A stretch of 64,000 bases of DNA from Ligilactobacillus apodemi DSM 16634 = JCM 16172 (GCF_001434405.1 NZ_AZFT01000053.1:186001-250000); one strand, 5' to 3'; positions 1 through 8,741 are shown, counted from the stretch's first letter. The notes: generated by a model from the sequence alone, not told the origin. A program made the numbers and translations.

Positions 1-738
1 GCTAAGCGTGGAACAACAGGCGATGGAGTTTTTTCACCTACCGGCTTGACGGGAGGAGAAGCGGCAAAGATGCGGAAATACCGCGAGTCAGGTCAAGGAT
101 TGACCGATGAGACCGTATTATATGCAATCGAAAATTCGCTAGCAACAAATGAGGTCAATGCGGCTATGGGCTTGATCTGTGCCACACCAACGGCAGGATC
201 TTCGGGCACGATTCCTGGGGTCTTATTTGCGTTGGAAAAAAAGCGGGCACTTACAGAAGATCAAATGATTGCCTTTTTGTTTTGCGCTAGTGCTTTTGGA
301 ATGGTGACAGCTAACAATGCGATGATCGCTGGTGCAACAGGTGGCTGCCAAGCCGAAGTAGGTAGTGCTTCGGGAATGGCGGCAGCTGCGGCAGTCGAAA
401 TCTGTGGTGGCACGCCGCTCCAAGCAGCTGAAGGCTTTGCGATGGCGTTGAGTAATCTTTTAGGGCTGGTATGCGATCCAGTAGCAGGTTTAGTGGAGAT
501 TCCGTGTGTAAAACGAAATGTTGTCGGATCAGTCAATGCATTAGCTGCGGCTGACATGGCGTTAGCGGGGTTAGAAAATAAGATTCCTGCCGATGAAGTT
601 ATTTTAGCGATGAAACGAATCGGCAAGCGATTACCAGCACAATTACGTGAAACTGGTCTAGGAGGCTTAGCAGCCACACCTACAGGTACTAAGATGAAAA
701 TGAAGATTTTTGGTCAAGAGCTTGATTTAAATATTTAG
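1..738 (+). CDS. sdaAA: L-serine dehydratase, alpha subunit (5'-truncated by window edge)
   Basis: Iron-sulfur L-serine ammonia-lyase alpha chain, which deaminates serine to pyruvate and ammonia in the cytoplasm together with a beta chain. The frame is open from base 1, beginning mid-protein (AKRGTTGDGVFSPTGLTGGE), so the true start and probably the beta-subunit gene lie to the left. The visible 245 residues carry the glycine- and alanine-rich helices of the SDH_alpha domain, including GGCQAEVGSASGMAAAA and the late Cys in GLVCDPVAGLVEIPCVKRN, where the family places cluster-ligand cysteines. A first internal ATG at 46 is not the start, because conserved family sequence continues upstream of it. 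The gene ends before a compact terminator and is not part of the rapZ operon. Confidence 0.93.
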   Translation, partial: AKRGTTGDGVFSPTGLTGGEAAKMRKYRESGQGLTDETVLYAIENSLATNEVNAAMGLICATPTAGSSGTIPGVLFALEKKRALTEDQMIAFLFCASAFGMVTANNAMIAGATGGCQAEVGSASGMAAAAAVEICGGTPLQAAEGFAMALSNLLGLVCDPVAGLVEIPCVKRNVVGSVNALAAADMALAGLENKIPADEVILAMKRIGKRLPAQLRETGLGGLAATPTGTKMKMKIFGQELDLNI

Positions 739-743
739 CCGGT

Positions 744-769
744 AAAAAGCAGTTTAGCGCTGCTTTTTT
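744..769 (+). terminator. Rho-independent terminator after sdaAA
   Basis: Stem AAGCAG/CTGCTT with a short TTTAGCG loop is followed by a T run. It separates the serine dehydratase transcript from rapZ. Confidence 0.8.
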
Positions 770-843
770 GCATCAAATACCTATGACACACCCGGCTATG
801 TTATAATTAGGCAATGGAAATTTAATTGGGGGCGTTAGTCAAA

Positions 844-1731
844 ATGTCAGAAGCAATACAATTAGTAGTCGTAACTGGAATGAGTGGTGCAGGAAAAACT
901 GTTGCAATGCAAAGTTTTGAAGATTTAGGGTATTTTTGTGTCGACAATATGCCACCAGCACTCATTAATAAATTTTGGGAGCTTGTAAAAGAATCAGGGA
1001 AGATCAATAAAGTTGCACTGGTGATCGATTTACGATCGCGTGCTTTTTATGATGAGATTTTTACGATGCTTCAAGAATTAGATGATGGGAATGATAATTT
1101 ACGCCCACAGATCATCTTTTTAGATGCTTCTGATGAAGAACTTGTAGCACGCTATAAAGAAACAAGGCGGGCACATCCATTAGCGATGGAAGGGCGGATC
1201 TTAGAAGGGATCCACCGTGAACGTGAATTGTTAGCAGAATTACGTTCAAAAGCCAAGCTAGTGATCGATACAAGTAAAATTTCACCTCGTCAATTACGCG
1301 AAGAACTATTTAGAAATTTTGAAAGCGATCAACAAACAACTTTCCATGTAAATGTAATGTCATTTGGGTTTAAATATGGTGTTCCGATTGATGCGGATAT
1401 TGTGATGGATGTTCGTTTCTTGCCAAATCCTTACTACATTAAGGATTTACGCAATAAAACAGGTAATGATCAAGCAGTGTACGATTATGTGATGAATTCT
1501 GAAAAAACAGAGGAATTCTACCAACAATTTATAAAAATGTTGCGCTTTGTCATGCCAGGATATGAAAAAGAAGGTAAAACAAGTGTTACGATCGCAATTG
1601 GCTGTACTGGCGGGCAACATCGCTCGGTCGCCTTGGCTAATCGGATCGGTCATGCTTTACAAACAGATTATCCAGTCAATATTACGCATCGGGATATGAA
1701 TAAGCGAAAGGAGACTGTAAATCGTTCATGA
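844..1731 (+). CDS. rapZ: RNase adapter / nucleotide-binding protein RapZ (YvcJ)
   Basis: P-loop ATP/GTP-binding protein of the RapZ/YvcJ family (295 aa, normal length). The Walker A motif GMSGAGKT is at residues 13-20. The C-terminal half contains the conserved [10 protein letters not shown] stretch of the family. In Bacillus YvcJ affects competence, and in enterobacteria RapZ targets a small RNA for decay; the role in lactobacilli is not known. I chose the ATG at 844, giving [10 protein letters not shown], because a GGGGG Shine-Dalgarno lies about 11 bases upstream; an in-frame TTG at 826 lies before that and is unlikely. The stop overlaps the start of the next gene (ATGA), so translation is probably coupled. 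The group rapZ-glmR-whiA is a conserved Firmicutes/Actinobacteria operon. Confidence 0.93.
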   Translation: MSEAIQLVVVTGMSGAGKTVAMQSFEDLGYFCVDNMPPALINKFWELVKESGKINKVALVIDLRSRAFYDEIFTMLQELDDGNDNLRPQIIFLDASDEELVARYKETRRAHPLAMEGRILEGIHRERELLAELRSKAKLVIDTSKISPRQLREELFRNFESDQQTTFHVNVMSFGFKYGVPIDADIVMDVRFLPNPYYIKDLRNKTGNDQAVYDYVMNSEKTEEFYQQFIKMLRFVMPGYEKEGKTSVTIAIGCTGGQHRSVALANRIGHALQTDYPVNITHRDMNKRKETVNRS

Positions 1732-2747
1732 CAAAGGATAGAATTGGCAGAAAGCGTCCGAAAATCGTTGTGATCGGTGGAGGCACAGGCTTACCAGTTA
1801 TCTTAAATGGCTTACGGAGCCATAATGTTGATATCACAGCCGTAGTGACCGTGGCCGATGATGGTGGTTCTTCGGGTGTGATCCGTGATTATATCAATGT
1901 GGTCCCTCCCGGAGATATTCGGAATGTATTAGTGGCATTATCAAATATGCCAGATGTGTATAAGAAAATTTTTCAATATCGTTTTAATTCAAATGATCAA
2001 TTTTTTTCAGGTCATGCGATCGGAAATTTGATCATTGCAGCTTTGTCTGAAATGGATGATCGTGGTATTTTTGATGCAGTGCAGGAATTATCGGCACTGA
2101 TGAAGATCGAAGGGCACGTATATCCTGCCTCAGATGTCCCGTTAACTTTAAATGCAAAATTTACTGATGGAACTAGTTTAGCCGGAGAATCACATATTTC
2201 GGCTGCTGGTAAAACTATCAAGCGAGTGTGGGTCACCTCGATCGACGATGTAGAGCCACATGCTAAAGAAGAAGTGATCACCGCGATCATGGAAGCTGAC
2301 CAGATCGTTTTAGGACCGGGGAGTTTATTTACGAGCATCTTACCAAATTTGATGATTTCTAATGTGGGACAAGCAGTGTGTCAAACAAATGCCGAAGTTG
2401 TTTATATTTGTAATATTATGACGCAAAAAGGTGAAACTGAGCATTTTACTGATGCCGATCACGTGCGCATCTTAAATGAACATTTAGGGAAAAAATTTAT
2501 TGATACTGTTTTAGTCAATACTGAACCTGTGCCAAAGGACTATTTGGATCGGCAAAAATATGATGAATATTTATATCAAGTTGCCTATGACTTTAATGGC
2601 TTACGTGACCAGGGATGCCGAGTTATTTCGGATAATTTCTTAGAATTACGTGATCACGGCGTCTTTCACAACGGGACGCAAGTTGTATCTGAGTTGATGC
2701 GCTTGATTGGCCGACCAAAATCCTGGTATGCTGATGAACTAAATTAA
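1728..2747 (+). CDS. glmR: Gluconeogenesis / cell-wall factor GlmR (YvcK family)
   Basis: Member of the YvcK/GlmR (UPF0052, CofD-like) family, 339 aa, usual length. Conserved features are the N-terminal [11 protein letters not shown] nucleotide-binding loop, VADDGGSSG and the PPGDIRN motif. In Bacillus GlmR binds UDP-GlcNAc and stimulates GlmS to steer carbon into cell-wall precursors, and it is needed for growth on gluconeogenic substrates. The ATG overlaps the rapZ stop by four bases, and whiA follows after 12 bases, so the three genes are one operon. The product is predicted cytoplasmic, with no signal peptide. Assignment to the family is firm; the physiological role here is by analogy. 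Confidence 0.94.
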   Translation: MTKDRIGRKRPKIVVIGGGTGLPVILNGLRSHNVDITAVVTVADDGGSSGVIRDYINVVPPGDIRNVLVALSNMPDVYKKIFQYRFNSNDQFFSGHAIGNLIIAALSEMDDRGIFDAVQELSALMKIEGHVYPASDVPLTLNAKFTDGTSLAGESHISAAGKTIKRVWVTSIDDVEPHAKEEVITAIMEADQIVLGPGSLFTSILPNLMISNVGQAVCQTNAEVVYICNIMTQKGETEHFTDADHVRILNEHLGKKFIDTVLVNTEPVPKDYLDRQKYDEYLYQVAYDFNGLRDQGCRVISDNFLELRDHGVFHNGTQVVSELMRLIGRPKSWYADELN

Positions 2748-2759
2748 AGGGGTGGCTAA

Positions 2760-3695
2760 ATGTCATACGCTAGTGACGTCAAAAAGGAGCTAACGACGCT
2801 AGAGGTCCATTTTGGCAATGCTAAGGCAGAATTAATGGCCTTGATCCGGATGAATGGATCACTTAGTATCGTTAACCATCAATTTGTTTTGAGTGTTCAA
2901 ACCGAAAATCCAGCGATTGCACGCCGAATCTATGTTTTACTGAAACAATTTTATGAAGTTGAAAGTGAACTCTTAGTACGCCGAAAAATGAAATTAAAGA
3001 AAAACAATTTATATATTGTTCGGCTAAAGACTGGGAGCGATCATGTTTTAAAGGATTTAGACATCTTAGATGGTTTTCAGATCAAAGAAACTGTTCCGGT
3101 CGATTTTTTAGATGATGATGCTAAAGTGCGTTCATATTTAAGAGGAGCTTTTTTAGCAACGGGCTCTGTAAATAATCCCGAAACGAGTCGTTATCACTTA
3201 GAGATTTATTCGCTGTATGAAGATCATAACGAAACGATCTGTAAAATGATCAATCGTTACGGGTTAAATGCACGAACAACTGAAAGACGTAGCGGTTATA
3301 TTACGTATCTCAAAGAAGCAGAAAAGATCGCTGATTTCTTATCTTTGATCGGAGCTACCGGTTCGATGTTGAAATTTGAAGATATTCGCATTGTAAGAGA
3401 TATGCGAAATTCGGTCAATCGTATCGTTAATTGTGAAACAGCCAATATGAATAAGGTAGCCGATGCCGCCAAACGACAAATCGAAAACATTCAATTTATT
3501 GATGAACAAGTGGGTCTAAAAAAATTACCACTTAAACTTCAAGAAGTAGCTCAAGCTCGAGTAGCTCATCCAGAAGTAAGTTTAAAAGAGTTAGGTGAAT
3601 TAGTTCCAGGCGGTCCGATCTCAAAGTCGGGGATCAATCATCGTTTACGTAAGTTAAATGAGTACGCTAAAAATTTAAAAGCTGGTCAAGTATGA
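2760..3695 (+). CDS. whiA: DNA-binding protein WhiA
   Basis: WhiA, 311 aa, combining an N-terminal LAGLIDADG-like (degenerate homing-endonuclease) fold with a C-terminal helix-turn-helix. The C-terminal segment with [20 protein letters not shown] is the hallmark HTH of the family. In Streptomyces WhiA is a sporulation regulator; in Bacillus it influences cell division and chromosome segregation without being an evident transcription factor. A clear AAAGGGGTGG Shine-Dalgarno sits just before the ATG, and the gene closes the rapZ-glmR-whiA operon ahead of a terminator. Confidence 0.95.
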   Translation: MSYASDVKKELTTLEVHFGNAKAELMALIRMNGSLSIVNHQFVLSVQTENPAIARRIYVLLKQFYEVESELLVRRKMKLKKNNLYIVRLKTGSDHVLKDLDILDGFQIKETVPVDFLDDDAKVRSYLRGAFLATGSVNNPETSRYHLEIYSLYEDHNETICKMINRYGLNARTTERRSGYITYLKEAEKIADFLSLIGATGSMLKFEDIRIVRDMRNSVNRIVNCETANMNKVADAAKRQIENIQFIDEQVGLKKLPLKLQEVAQARVAHPEVSLKELGELVPGGPISKSGINHRLRKLNEYAKNLKAGQV

Positions 3696-3701
3696 TCAAA
3701 T

Positions 3702-3733
3702 AAAAGGCACGCTAGAGATGGTGTGCCTTTTTA
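3702..3733 (+). terminator. Terminator of the rapZ-glmR-whiA operon
   Basis: AAAAGGCACGC and GTGTGCCTTTTT form a stem with a short loop and a T tail directly after whiA. Confidence 0.85.
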
Positions 3734-3775
3734 TTAACTTAAAATTAAAAAATTAATTTTTATATAATTTATCCG

Positions 3776-3804
3776 TTGACTTTATAATCTAGATATAGTA
3801 AATT
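3776..3804 (+). promoter_or_regulatory. Putative sigma-A promoter of the EIIC-like gene
   Basis: TTGACT and TAAATT are separated by exactly 17 bases, in AT-rich DNA about 125 bases before the start codon. The long leader that results contains an inverted repeat (3845-3865). Confidence 0.55.
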
Positions 3805-3844
3805 AGCAAATAATACTCAAGTAAGAGGGGACAATAAAGCACAC

Positions 3845-3865
3845 AAAGTTTTAATTTAAAACTTT
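3845..3865. promoter_or_regulatory. Inverted repeat in the leader of the EIIC-like gene
   Basis: Nine-base arms AAAGTTTTA and TAAAACTTT flank ATT. It lies downstream of the putative promoter and could be an operator or an RNA hairpin. No T run follows, so it is not a plain terminator. Confidence 0.45.
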
Positions 3866-3928
3866 ATTAAGTGAGTGTGATCGTGTCCTAGTTTTGTAAG
3901 TAAAAGGTGTGTAACAAGGGGGATATAT

Positions 3929-4978
3929 ATGGGTGAGAAGATAAAAGGAAAAGAATTTGCATTAAATATTTTGAATGGTATCAGTATGGGGGTCGTTGTT
4001 TCGTTGATCCCATCAGCAATTTTAGGTAAGCTAATGGAAGCACTGGTTGACGTTTGGCCAACATTTGCGAATGGCGTTTTAGATATCGTCAATTTCAATA
4101 TGAGTTTATTAGCGGCGATGGCTGGCTTTAGCGTTGGTTACCTTTTTAAAATGAATATGGTGCAGATGAGTTCGATCGCTGGGGCAGCCATGATCGGCTC
4201 GGGTGTGATCCAAAAAGGACAACAAGGTTTTATTTTATCAGGAACAGGGGATGTGATAAATGCAGGGGTCACGATCACGATTGCTGTGATCTTAGCTCAA
4301 ATCATCGGTGATCGGTTTAAGAGCTACACGATTCTTTTGTTACCGATCGTAGTTATCATCGTTGGTGGAAGTTTAGGGTTATTCACTTTGCCATATGTCA
4401 AAGCCGTAACTGGATTTATCGGAATGGTTATTAAGACGTTCACCAGCCTACAGCCGATCTTAATGGGAATTTTGATGGGGATCTCGTTTGCAGTGTTGAT
4501 CTGTTCACCAGTTAGTTCGGTTGCTATCGGTGCAGCAGTTGGCTTGACGGGAATCGCTTCAGGTTCTGCTAATTTAGGTATCACTGCTGGTGCCTTTACT
4601 TTAGCTGTTATGGGGAGTTCGGTCAATAGTGTTGGTACGGTGATCGCTCACTTCTTTGGAACTCCAAAGATCCAAATGGGTAATATGATGGAAAAGCCGG
4701 TCATCTATTTACCAGTAATGCTAAGTGCCGGAATCGTAGGAGCATTAGGAGCAATTTTTAATATTCAAGGAACTCCAATGAGTGCAGGTTTTGGTTTCAG
4801 TGGTTTAGTTGGACCGCTGACAGCTTATGGTTTTATGACTCCAGGAATTGCCAGCACGGTGATTTTAGTTAGTTTATTTGTGGTATTTCCGATTTGTTTA
4901 GGGTTTATCATGCGCTTTTTATTTATTAAAAAGTGGCAACTCTTCTCACCACAAGATTTGTTGATCGAAACTAAATAA
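3929..4978 (+). CDS. PTS EIIC-like membrane protein (PF13303 type), orphan
   Basis: Polytopic membrane protein of 349 aa with around eight to ten hydrophobic segments and many small residues. It resembles the PTS_EIIC_2 family of predicted sugar-permease IIC proteins (motifs such as ICSPVSSVAIGAAVGLTG and the C-terminal GFSGLVGPLTAYGFM). Members are annotated as PTS transporter subunit IIC, but no EIIA or EIIB gene lies next to it, so substrate and phosphotransfer partner are unknown. The ATG at 3929 follows an AAGGGGG Shine-Dalgarno. It is a single-gene unit with its own promoter and a shared convergent terminator with clpP. A non-PTS transport role cannot be excluded. Confidence 0.75.
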   Translation: MGEKIKGKEFALNILNGISMGVVVSLIPSAILGKLMEALVDVWPTFANGVLDIVNFNMSLLAAMAGFSVGYLFKMNMVQMSSIAGAAMIGSGVIQKGQQGFILSGTGDVINAGVTITIAVILAQIIGDRFKSYTILLLPIVVIIVGGSLGLFTLPYVKAVTGFIGMVIKTFTSLQPILMGILMGISFAVLICSPVSSVAIGAAVGLTGIASGSANLGITAGAFTLAVMGSSVNSVGTVIAHFFGTPKIQMGNMMEKPVIYLPVMLSAGIVGALGAIFNIQGTPMSAGFGFSGLVGPLTAYGFMTPGIASTVILVSLFVVFPICLGFIMRFLFIKKWQLFSPQDLLIETK

Positions 4979-5018
4979 AAAATAGTAGCTCGAAATTTTT
5001 CCGAGCTACTATTTTTTG
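4977..5018. terminator. Bidirectional terminator between the EIIC-like gene and clpP
   Basis: A perfect stem AATAGTAGCTCG / CGAGCTACTATT carries A residues on the left and T residues on the right, so it can stop both converging transcripts. Confidence 0.9.
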
Positions 5019-5019
5019 C

Positions 5020-5613
5020 TTATTTAGTTTTCTTCTTATTTTTCATAATACCATCGATCAAACCATAATCTACTGCTTGTTGTGCGGTCATAAAGTTATC
5101 ACGTTCAGTATCGCGGTCGATCGTTTCGATGTCTTGACCAGAATGTTCAGCTAAAATTTCGTTGATCAATTTGCGGGTCTTCAAAATATGTTCAGCTGCA
5201 ATTTGAATTTCGGTCGATTGACCTTGGGCGCCACCTAAAGGTTGGTGGATCATGATTTCTGAATTTGGAAGTGCAAATCGTTTACCCTTAGTACCAGCTG
5301 TAGCAAGGACAGAAGCCATTGAAGCTGCCATTCCCATAACGATCGTTTGGACATCGGCATTAACAAAGTTCATTGTGTCATAAATAGCTAGGCCGGCTGA
5401 AACAGAACCGCCAGGAGAGTTGATATACATATAGATATCTTTTTCAGAATCTTGAGCGTCTAAGAAAAGTAATTGTGCAATGATGGCATTGGCCATATCA
5501 TCATTAACTTCGCCTGAAACCATGATGATGCGATCTTTTAATAGACGTGAGTAAATATCATAAGCACGTTCTCCCTGAGATGATTGTTCGATGACTGTAG
5601 GAACTAAATTCAT
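5020..5613 (-). CDS. clpP: ATP-dependent Clp protease proteolytic subunit ClpP
   Basis: Serine peptidase that forms the barrel of ClpXP/ClpCP. Length is 197 aa, as usual. The catalytic triad is visible as Ser98 (MAASMAS), His123 (IHQPLGG) and Asp172 (ERDNF). The oxyanion glycine loop SPGGSVSAG is also present. It degrades stalled or damaged proteins and specific regulators; Spx and the adaptors MecA and SpxH, which work with ClpP, are encoded in this same window. The gene is monocistronic, read leftward, with a sigma-A promoter overlapped by a CtsR operator, so heat or protein-stress control is expected. Confidence 0.97.
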   Translation of the reverse strand: MNLVPTVIEQSSQGERAYDIYSRLLKDRIIMVSGEVNDDMANAIIAQLLFLDAQDSEKDIYMYINSPGGSVSAGLAIYDTMNFVNADVQTIVMGMAASMASVLATAGTKGKRFALPNSEIMIHQPLGGAQGQSTEIQIAAEHILKTRKLINEILAEHSGQDIETIDRDTERDNFMTAQQAVDYGLIDGIMKNKKKTK

Positions 5614-5668
5614 AGTGGGAACCTCCGCAATTATTATAGTTTTGTGTCATGAATGACAATGTATTGAT

Positions 5669-5697
5669 ATTATAATCTATTGGTCAAAAATGGTCAA
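5669..5697 (-). promoter_or_regulatory. clpP promoter
   Basis: On the minus strand TTGACC, 17 bases, TATAAT. The -35 hexamer lies inside one CtsR heptad. The -10 is a perfect consensus. Confidence 0.85.
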
Positions 5698-5698
5698 A
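5682..5698. promoter_or_regulatory. CtsR operator at the clpP promoter
   Basis: Direct heptads GGTCAAA-AAT-GGTCAAA match the CtsR consensus (GGTCAAA-N3-GGTCAAA) exactly. It covers the -35 element of clpP, the arrangement expected of a repressor site. CtsR itself is not in the window. Confidence 0.9.
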
Positions 5699-5814
5699 CA
5701 ATAGAATTTATTTTTTGCGGCTTTTTGAATAGTAGTGGATACAACTAAAAAATTTAAAATGTTTTATTAATGATTCAGCCTAACGTATAATAGTATTAAC
5801 GGGGATTTATAAAA

Positions 5815-5850
5815 TAAAAAAAGCCCCGATCAACTTGAAGAAGATCGGGG
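5815..5850 (-). terminator. Terminator of the tRNA-Arg gene
   Basis: On the minus strand CCCCGATC and GATCGGGG form a stem followed by a T-rich tail, just 3' of the tRNA. Confidence 0.88.
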
Positions 5851-5857
5851 AAATCAA

Positions 5858-5929
5858 TGCATCACCTGGGAGTCGAACCCAGATTACAAGAACCGGAATC
5901 TTGCGTGCGATCCATTACACTAGCGATGC
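5858..5929 (-). tRNA. tRNA-Arg (anticodon CCG)
   Basis: A 72-nt cloverleaf. The acceptor stem GCATCGC pairs with GTGATGC (one G-T pair), the discriminator is A, the anticodon stem is CAAGA/TCTTG with loop TTCCGGT, and the T arm carries GGTTCGACTCC. The anticodon CCG reads CGG, a rare arginine codon in AT-rich lactobacilli. The CCA end is not encoded and must be added enzymatically. It stands alone between clpP and rpoN with its own terminator. Confidence 0.96.
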
Positions 5930-6003
5930 GTACTTTATTATATTAAAATATATTCGATGAAATTACAAGTTAAATTTGTGAAAGTTTGTGAAAGGATGGG
6001 AAA

Positions 6004-7302
6004 ATGAAACTTCAGCAGGATGTAAACTTACAACAAAAGCAACAAGTAAACTTGATGATGACGCAAAAAATGCAACAATCGATTCAAATTCTCAAATTTA
6101 ATGCAAGCGAATTACAAGATTATTTAGCTCAAGTAGAATTAGAAAATCCTTTTATTTCGGTGTCCTTTAAGGAGGTAAGTAGTTCTAACCAACAAATTGC
6201 TGATATTTCAGAATTTGCGGTGGAAACAAAATCACAATCACTCTTTGAATACTTAATGGACCAAATAAATTTAACCATGCGAAAGACTGTTTTACGGGAT
6301 TGGGTCGTGTATTTAGCTCAAAATATTGACCAAAATGGTTATTTAACACTAGATACAACTAAGTTACTTAAGGATGGAAAAATCGATCGAACAACATTAG
6401 ATGATGCCTTAACATTATTGTGGCGGCTTGATCCACCAGGGGTAGGTGCGCGTAATCTGCAAGAATGTTTATTGTTGCAGATCGAAAATGACCGCGGGCA
6501 AGAAGAGCTTGCTTATCAAGTTATCGCTAAGAATTTCGAGCTTTTTACCCAGCGTAAATGGGATGAGATCATAAAAAAGATGAAGCTAAGTAAAGAAGAG
6601 TTTCAAGGTGTTTTAGACTATGTCAAGACGTTATCAGCAGCACCGGGAAAAGCTTATGATCAAAGTTCAACGGCATATATCGCACCAGATCTGATCGTTG
6701 AAAAAGTGGACGGAAAGTATCAGGCACGGGCAACAAGCTTAGTTAAGCCCAAAATAGTTTTTCGAAAAAGTTACTATGAAAGTTTGGTCGGAACATTAGA
6801 CAAAAACGTGGTAATTTATCTCAAGGAAAAGAAAAAGCAGTATGCTTCACTTCTAGAAGAACTTCAAATGCGCCAAAGGACGATCGAACGTGTAGGTCAA
6901 GAAATAATTGCCCATCAATACGATTTCTTTGCTAAGTCAAACCATCCATTAAAACCGTTATTGTTACGCGATGTAGCTCAAAAACTACAATTACATGAAT
7001 CAACGATCAGTCGGGCAGTTAATGGAAAATACTTACAAACTGATTTTGGAGTTTTTGAATTACGCAGCTTTTTTTCACAAGCCGTTAATTATGATCAAGA
7101 TGGTGCCGGCATTAGTGCAGCTAAGATCCAAGAGCAGATCCAACGATTGATTGCAACTGAAGATAAACAAAAACCATTATCTGATCAAAAGATTTTAGAT
7201 AAGTTACAAGCTGATGGACTAAAATTGTCCCGAAGAACAGTTGCTAAGTATCGCGAAAAGTTACAAATCCCGGCTGCATCCAAGCGAAAAAGATTTTGTT
7301 AG
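6004..7302 (+). CDS. rpoN: RNA polymerase sigma-54 factor RpoN
   Basis: Sigma-54, 432 aa. The N-terminal glutamine-rich activator-interacting region is seen in the first 50 residues (MTQKMQQSIQILKFNASEL). The core-binding domain follows, with an HTH around HESTISRAVNGKYLQT. The C-terminal RpoN box is SRRTVAKYRE near residues 409-418, close to the canonical ARRTVAKYR. In lactobacilli this factor typically drives mannose-type PTS operons with a LevR/ManR enhancer-binding protein; neither that activator nor an obvious -24/-12 promoter was seen in this window. An AAAGGATGGG Shine-Dalgarno supports the start. It sits between tRNA-Arg and cggR, a placement I believe recurs in lactobacilli. Confidence 0.95.
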   Translation: MKLQQDVNLQQKQQVNLMMTQKMQQSIQILKFNASELQDYLAQVELENPFISVSFKEVSSSNQQIADISEFAVETKSQSLFEYLMDQINLTMRKTVLRDWVVYLAQNIDQNGYLTLDTTKLLKDGKIDRTTLDDALTLLWRLDPPGVGARNLQECLLLQIENDRGQEELAYQVIAKNFELFTQRKWDEIIKKMKLSKEEFQGVLDYVKTLSAAPGKAYDQSSTAYIAPDLIVEKVDGKYQARATSLVKPKIVFRKSYYESLVGTLDKNVVIYLKEKKKQYASLLEELQMRQRTIERVGQEIIAHQYDFFAKSNHPLKPLLLRDVAQKLQLHESTISRAVNGKYLQTDFGVFELRSFFSQAVNYDQDGAGISAAKIQEQIQRLIATEDKQKPLSDQKILDKLQADGLKLSRRTVAKYREKLQIPAASKRKRFC

Positions 7303-7497
7303 TAATTATTTTACATTTGTGAAAAAACTTAAATGTTCCTTGATTTACGGGTGTTTAGTAACGTTTTCATAGTTATCGTTCGTCAATCTTTCAACGTTTG
7401 CGGTTTTTTTTAAGTTAAATTTCGGATAAAGCGATTTAAATAAGGATTAATACTAAGGATTTCTCGGTTTTTTTGTTTAATTTTAGTGTGTTACACC
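7303..7497. other. AT-rich intergenic stretch between rpoN and the cggR promoter
   Basis: No gene was found here. The stretch has several T runs and repeated AACGTT blocks near 7350-7390, but I could not draw a convincing terminator stem for rpoN. Confidence 0.5.
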
Positions 7498-7526
7498 TTG
7501 CAAAAGAAAAATATTGTTGTTATAAT
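7498..7526 (+). promoter_or_regulatory. Promoter of the cggR-gapA operon
   Basis: TTGCAA, 17 bases, TATAAT (perfect -10). Transcription would start about 115 bases before cggR, giving a structured leader that includes the putative CggR site. Confidence 0.75.
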
Positions 7527-7544
7527 TTCAGTGTGCTTGGGAGA

Positions 7545-7581
7545 GTAGGAATTTACAAATAGTAATTTTTTGTAAACCTAC
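7545..7581 (+). promoter_or_regulatory. Leader hairpin upstream of cggR
   Basis: GTAGG/CCTAC closes a longer pairing of TTTACAA with TTGTAAA. It sits at the 5' end of the predicted cggR mRNA and could stabilise it or take part in control. It is not followed by a T run. Confidence 0.6.
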
Positions 7582-7617
7582 TTTATCATCATCTAATTAA
7601 GGTTTGATGAGATCTCT

Positions 7618-7633
7618 GGACGGTTTGCGTCCC
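7618..7633. promoter_or_regulatory. Putative CggR operator
   Basis: Read on the minus strand this is GGGAC-N6-CGTCC, close to one half of the Bacillus CggR operator (GGGAC-N6-TGTC, repeated twice there). It lies between the promoter and cggR, as in Bacillus. Only one half-site was recognised. Confidence 0.5.
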
Positions 7634-7649
7634 ACAGAAAGAGAGACGA

Positions 7650-8684
7650 ATGACTATGCATCAAGAAATCGAGTGGATCGAACGGGTAATTCCTGATGTG
7701 ATCGATACCATTAGTCGCAGATATGCAGTGTTAAAGCACATTGCGCTGGCAGGTCCGATCGGAAGACGCTCGTTAGCTGATGCAGTGGGCATGAGTGAAC
7801 GAATTTTGCGGACAGAAGCCGATTGCTTGAAAAAGCAAGACTTGATTGCGACAACTAAGTCAGGCATGATCTTGACCGATAAGGGTCGTGAAGTTATTCA
7901 GGGATTATCTAGTTTCATTGATCAGTTATTAGATCTTAAACAATTAGAAGTTCAGTTGAGTCAAAAACTCGGCATTACAAATTGTTTAGTGGTCGCTGGT
8001 AACAGCGATAATGATCGTGATGTGGTCGATGAAATGGGAAAGTTAGTTACCAACACTTTAAAGACATTATTGCCACATGGAAAAAATGTGATCGCAGCGA
8101 TGGGTGGAACAACAATGGCACAAATTGCTGATTGTCTTACACCTGAGATCTCAAGAAATCGTGAGTTGCTTTTTGTACCGGCTCGTGGTGGCTTGGGAGA
8201 ACGCGTTGAGATTCAGGCGAATAATGTTTGTGCTCGGATGGCATTATGTACTGGCGGGAAAAGCCGTTCATTATATGTTCCCGAGCAGGTAAGCGAGAGT
8301 ACGTATCGTCCGCTATTAAAGGAACCGGCTATTCAAGAAGTAGTCGCGTTGATCAAGCAAAGTAATGCTGTGATCCACAGCATTGGTACGGCAATGCATA
8401 TGGCTCATCGGCGCTCAATGTCAAAAGACTTGGTCGCAATGCTCAAAGAAAAAAGAGCAGTTGGTGAAGCCTTTGGTTATTTCTTTGATGAAAGTGGACG
8501 TGTCGTGTATCGGATCTCTCGTATCGGGATCCAGTTAGAAGACCTCGCTTCTATGGACTGTGTAGTTGCGGTCGCTGGTGGTGCTTCCAAAGCAAAAGCG
8601 ATCGTCTCCTACATGAATCACGCTCCCAAACAAACGTGTTTGATCACGGATGAAGGAGCTGCAAAGGCGATTTTAAAAGAGTAG
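7650..8684 (+). CDS. cggR: Central glycolytic genes regulator CggR
   Basis: SorC/DeoR-type sugar-responsive repressor, 344 aa. It has an N-terminal winged helix (roughly residues 20-80; GRRSLADAVGMSERILRTEAD) and a C-terminal phosphosugar-binding domain with the IAAMGGTTMAQIA loop. In Bacillus CggR represses its own operon and is relieved by fructose-1,6-bisphosphate. Here it is the first gene of a glycolytic block ahead of gapA, pgk, tpiA and eno. The ATG at 7650 has a modest AGAGAG Shine-Dalgarno; a second ATG at 7656 is also possible. A weak start would keep the repressor level below that of GapA. Confidence 0.93.
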   Translation: MTMHQEIEWIERVIPDVIDTISRRYAVLKHIALAGPIGRRSLADAVGMSERILRTEADCLKKQDLIATTKSGMILTDKGREVIQGLSSFIDQLLDLKQLEVQLSQKLGITNCLVVAGNSDNDRDVVDEMGKLVTNTLKTLLPHGKNVIAAMGGTTMAQIADCLTPEISRNRELLFVPARGGLGERVEIQANNVCARMALCTGGKSRSLYVPEQVSESTYRPLLKEPAIQEVVALIKQSNAVIHSIGTAMHMAHRRSMSKDLVAMLKEKRAVGEAFGYFFDESGRVVYRISRIGIQLEDLASMDCVVAVAGGASKAKAIVSYMNHAPKQTCLITDEGAAKAILKE

Positions 8685-8716
8685 TGTTTAATCATTACTT
8701 TTTAAAATAAATTTTT

Positions 8717-8735
8717 ATTTCCTAAAGGAGGAAAT
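8717..8735 (+). promoter_or_regulatory. Hairpin that includes the gapA Shine-Dalgarno
   Basis: ATTTCCT and AGGAAAT are perfect seven-base arms around AAAGG. The AGGAGG ribosome-binding site lies across the loop and 3' arm, seven bases before the gapA ATG. In Bacillus the cggR-gapA mRNA is cleaved just upstream of gapA, so a structure here may matter for processing or translation. Confidence 0.5.
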
Positions 8736-8741
8736 TGTAGT

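Noticed and set aside
261-677. 138-codon frame on the minus strand across sdaAA
   Set aside because: Shadow of a well-recognised gene on the other strand; no start signal or recognisable domain.
4977-5018. Strong inverted repeats between converging genes as mobile-element ends
   Set aside because: These (also 18349, 26770, 32473, 34860, 38168, 52540) all have A/T-flanked stems next to stop codons, so they are ordinary bidirectional terminators.
8111-8130. TGGCAC...TTGC word in cggR as a sigma-54 promoter
   Set aside because: Spacing is three rather than five bases and it is inside a gene; no -24/-12 element was found by eye in the window.
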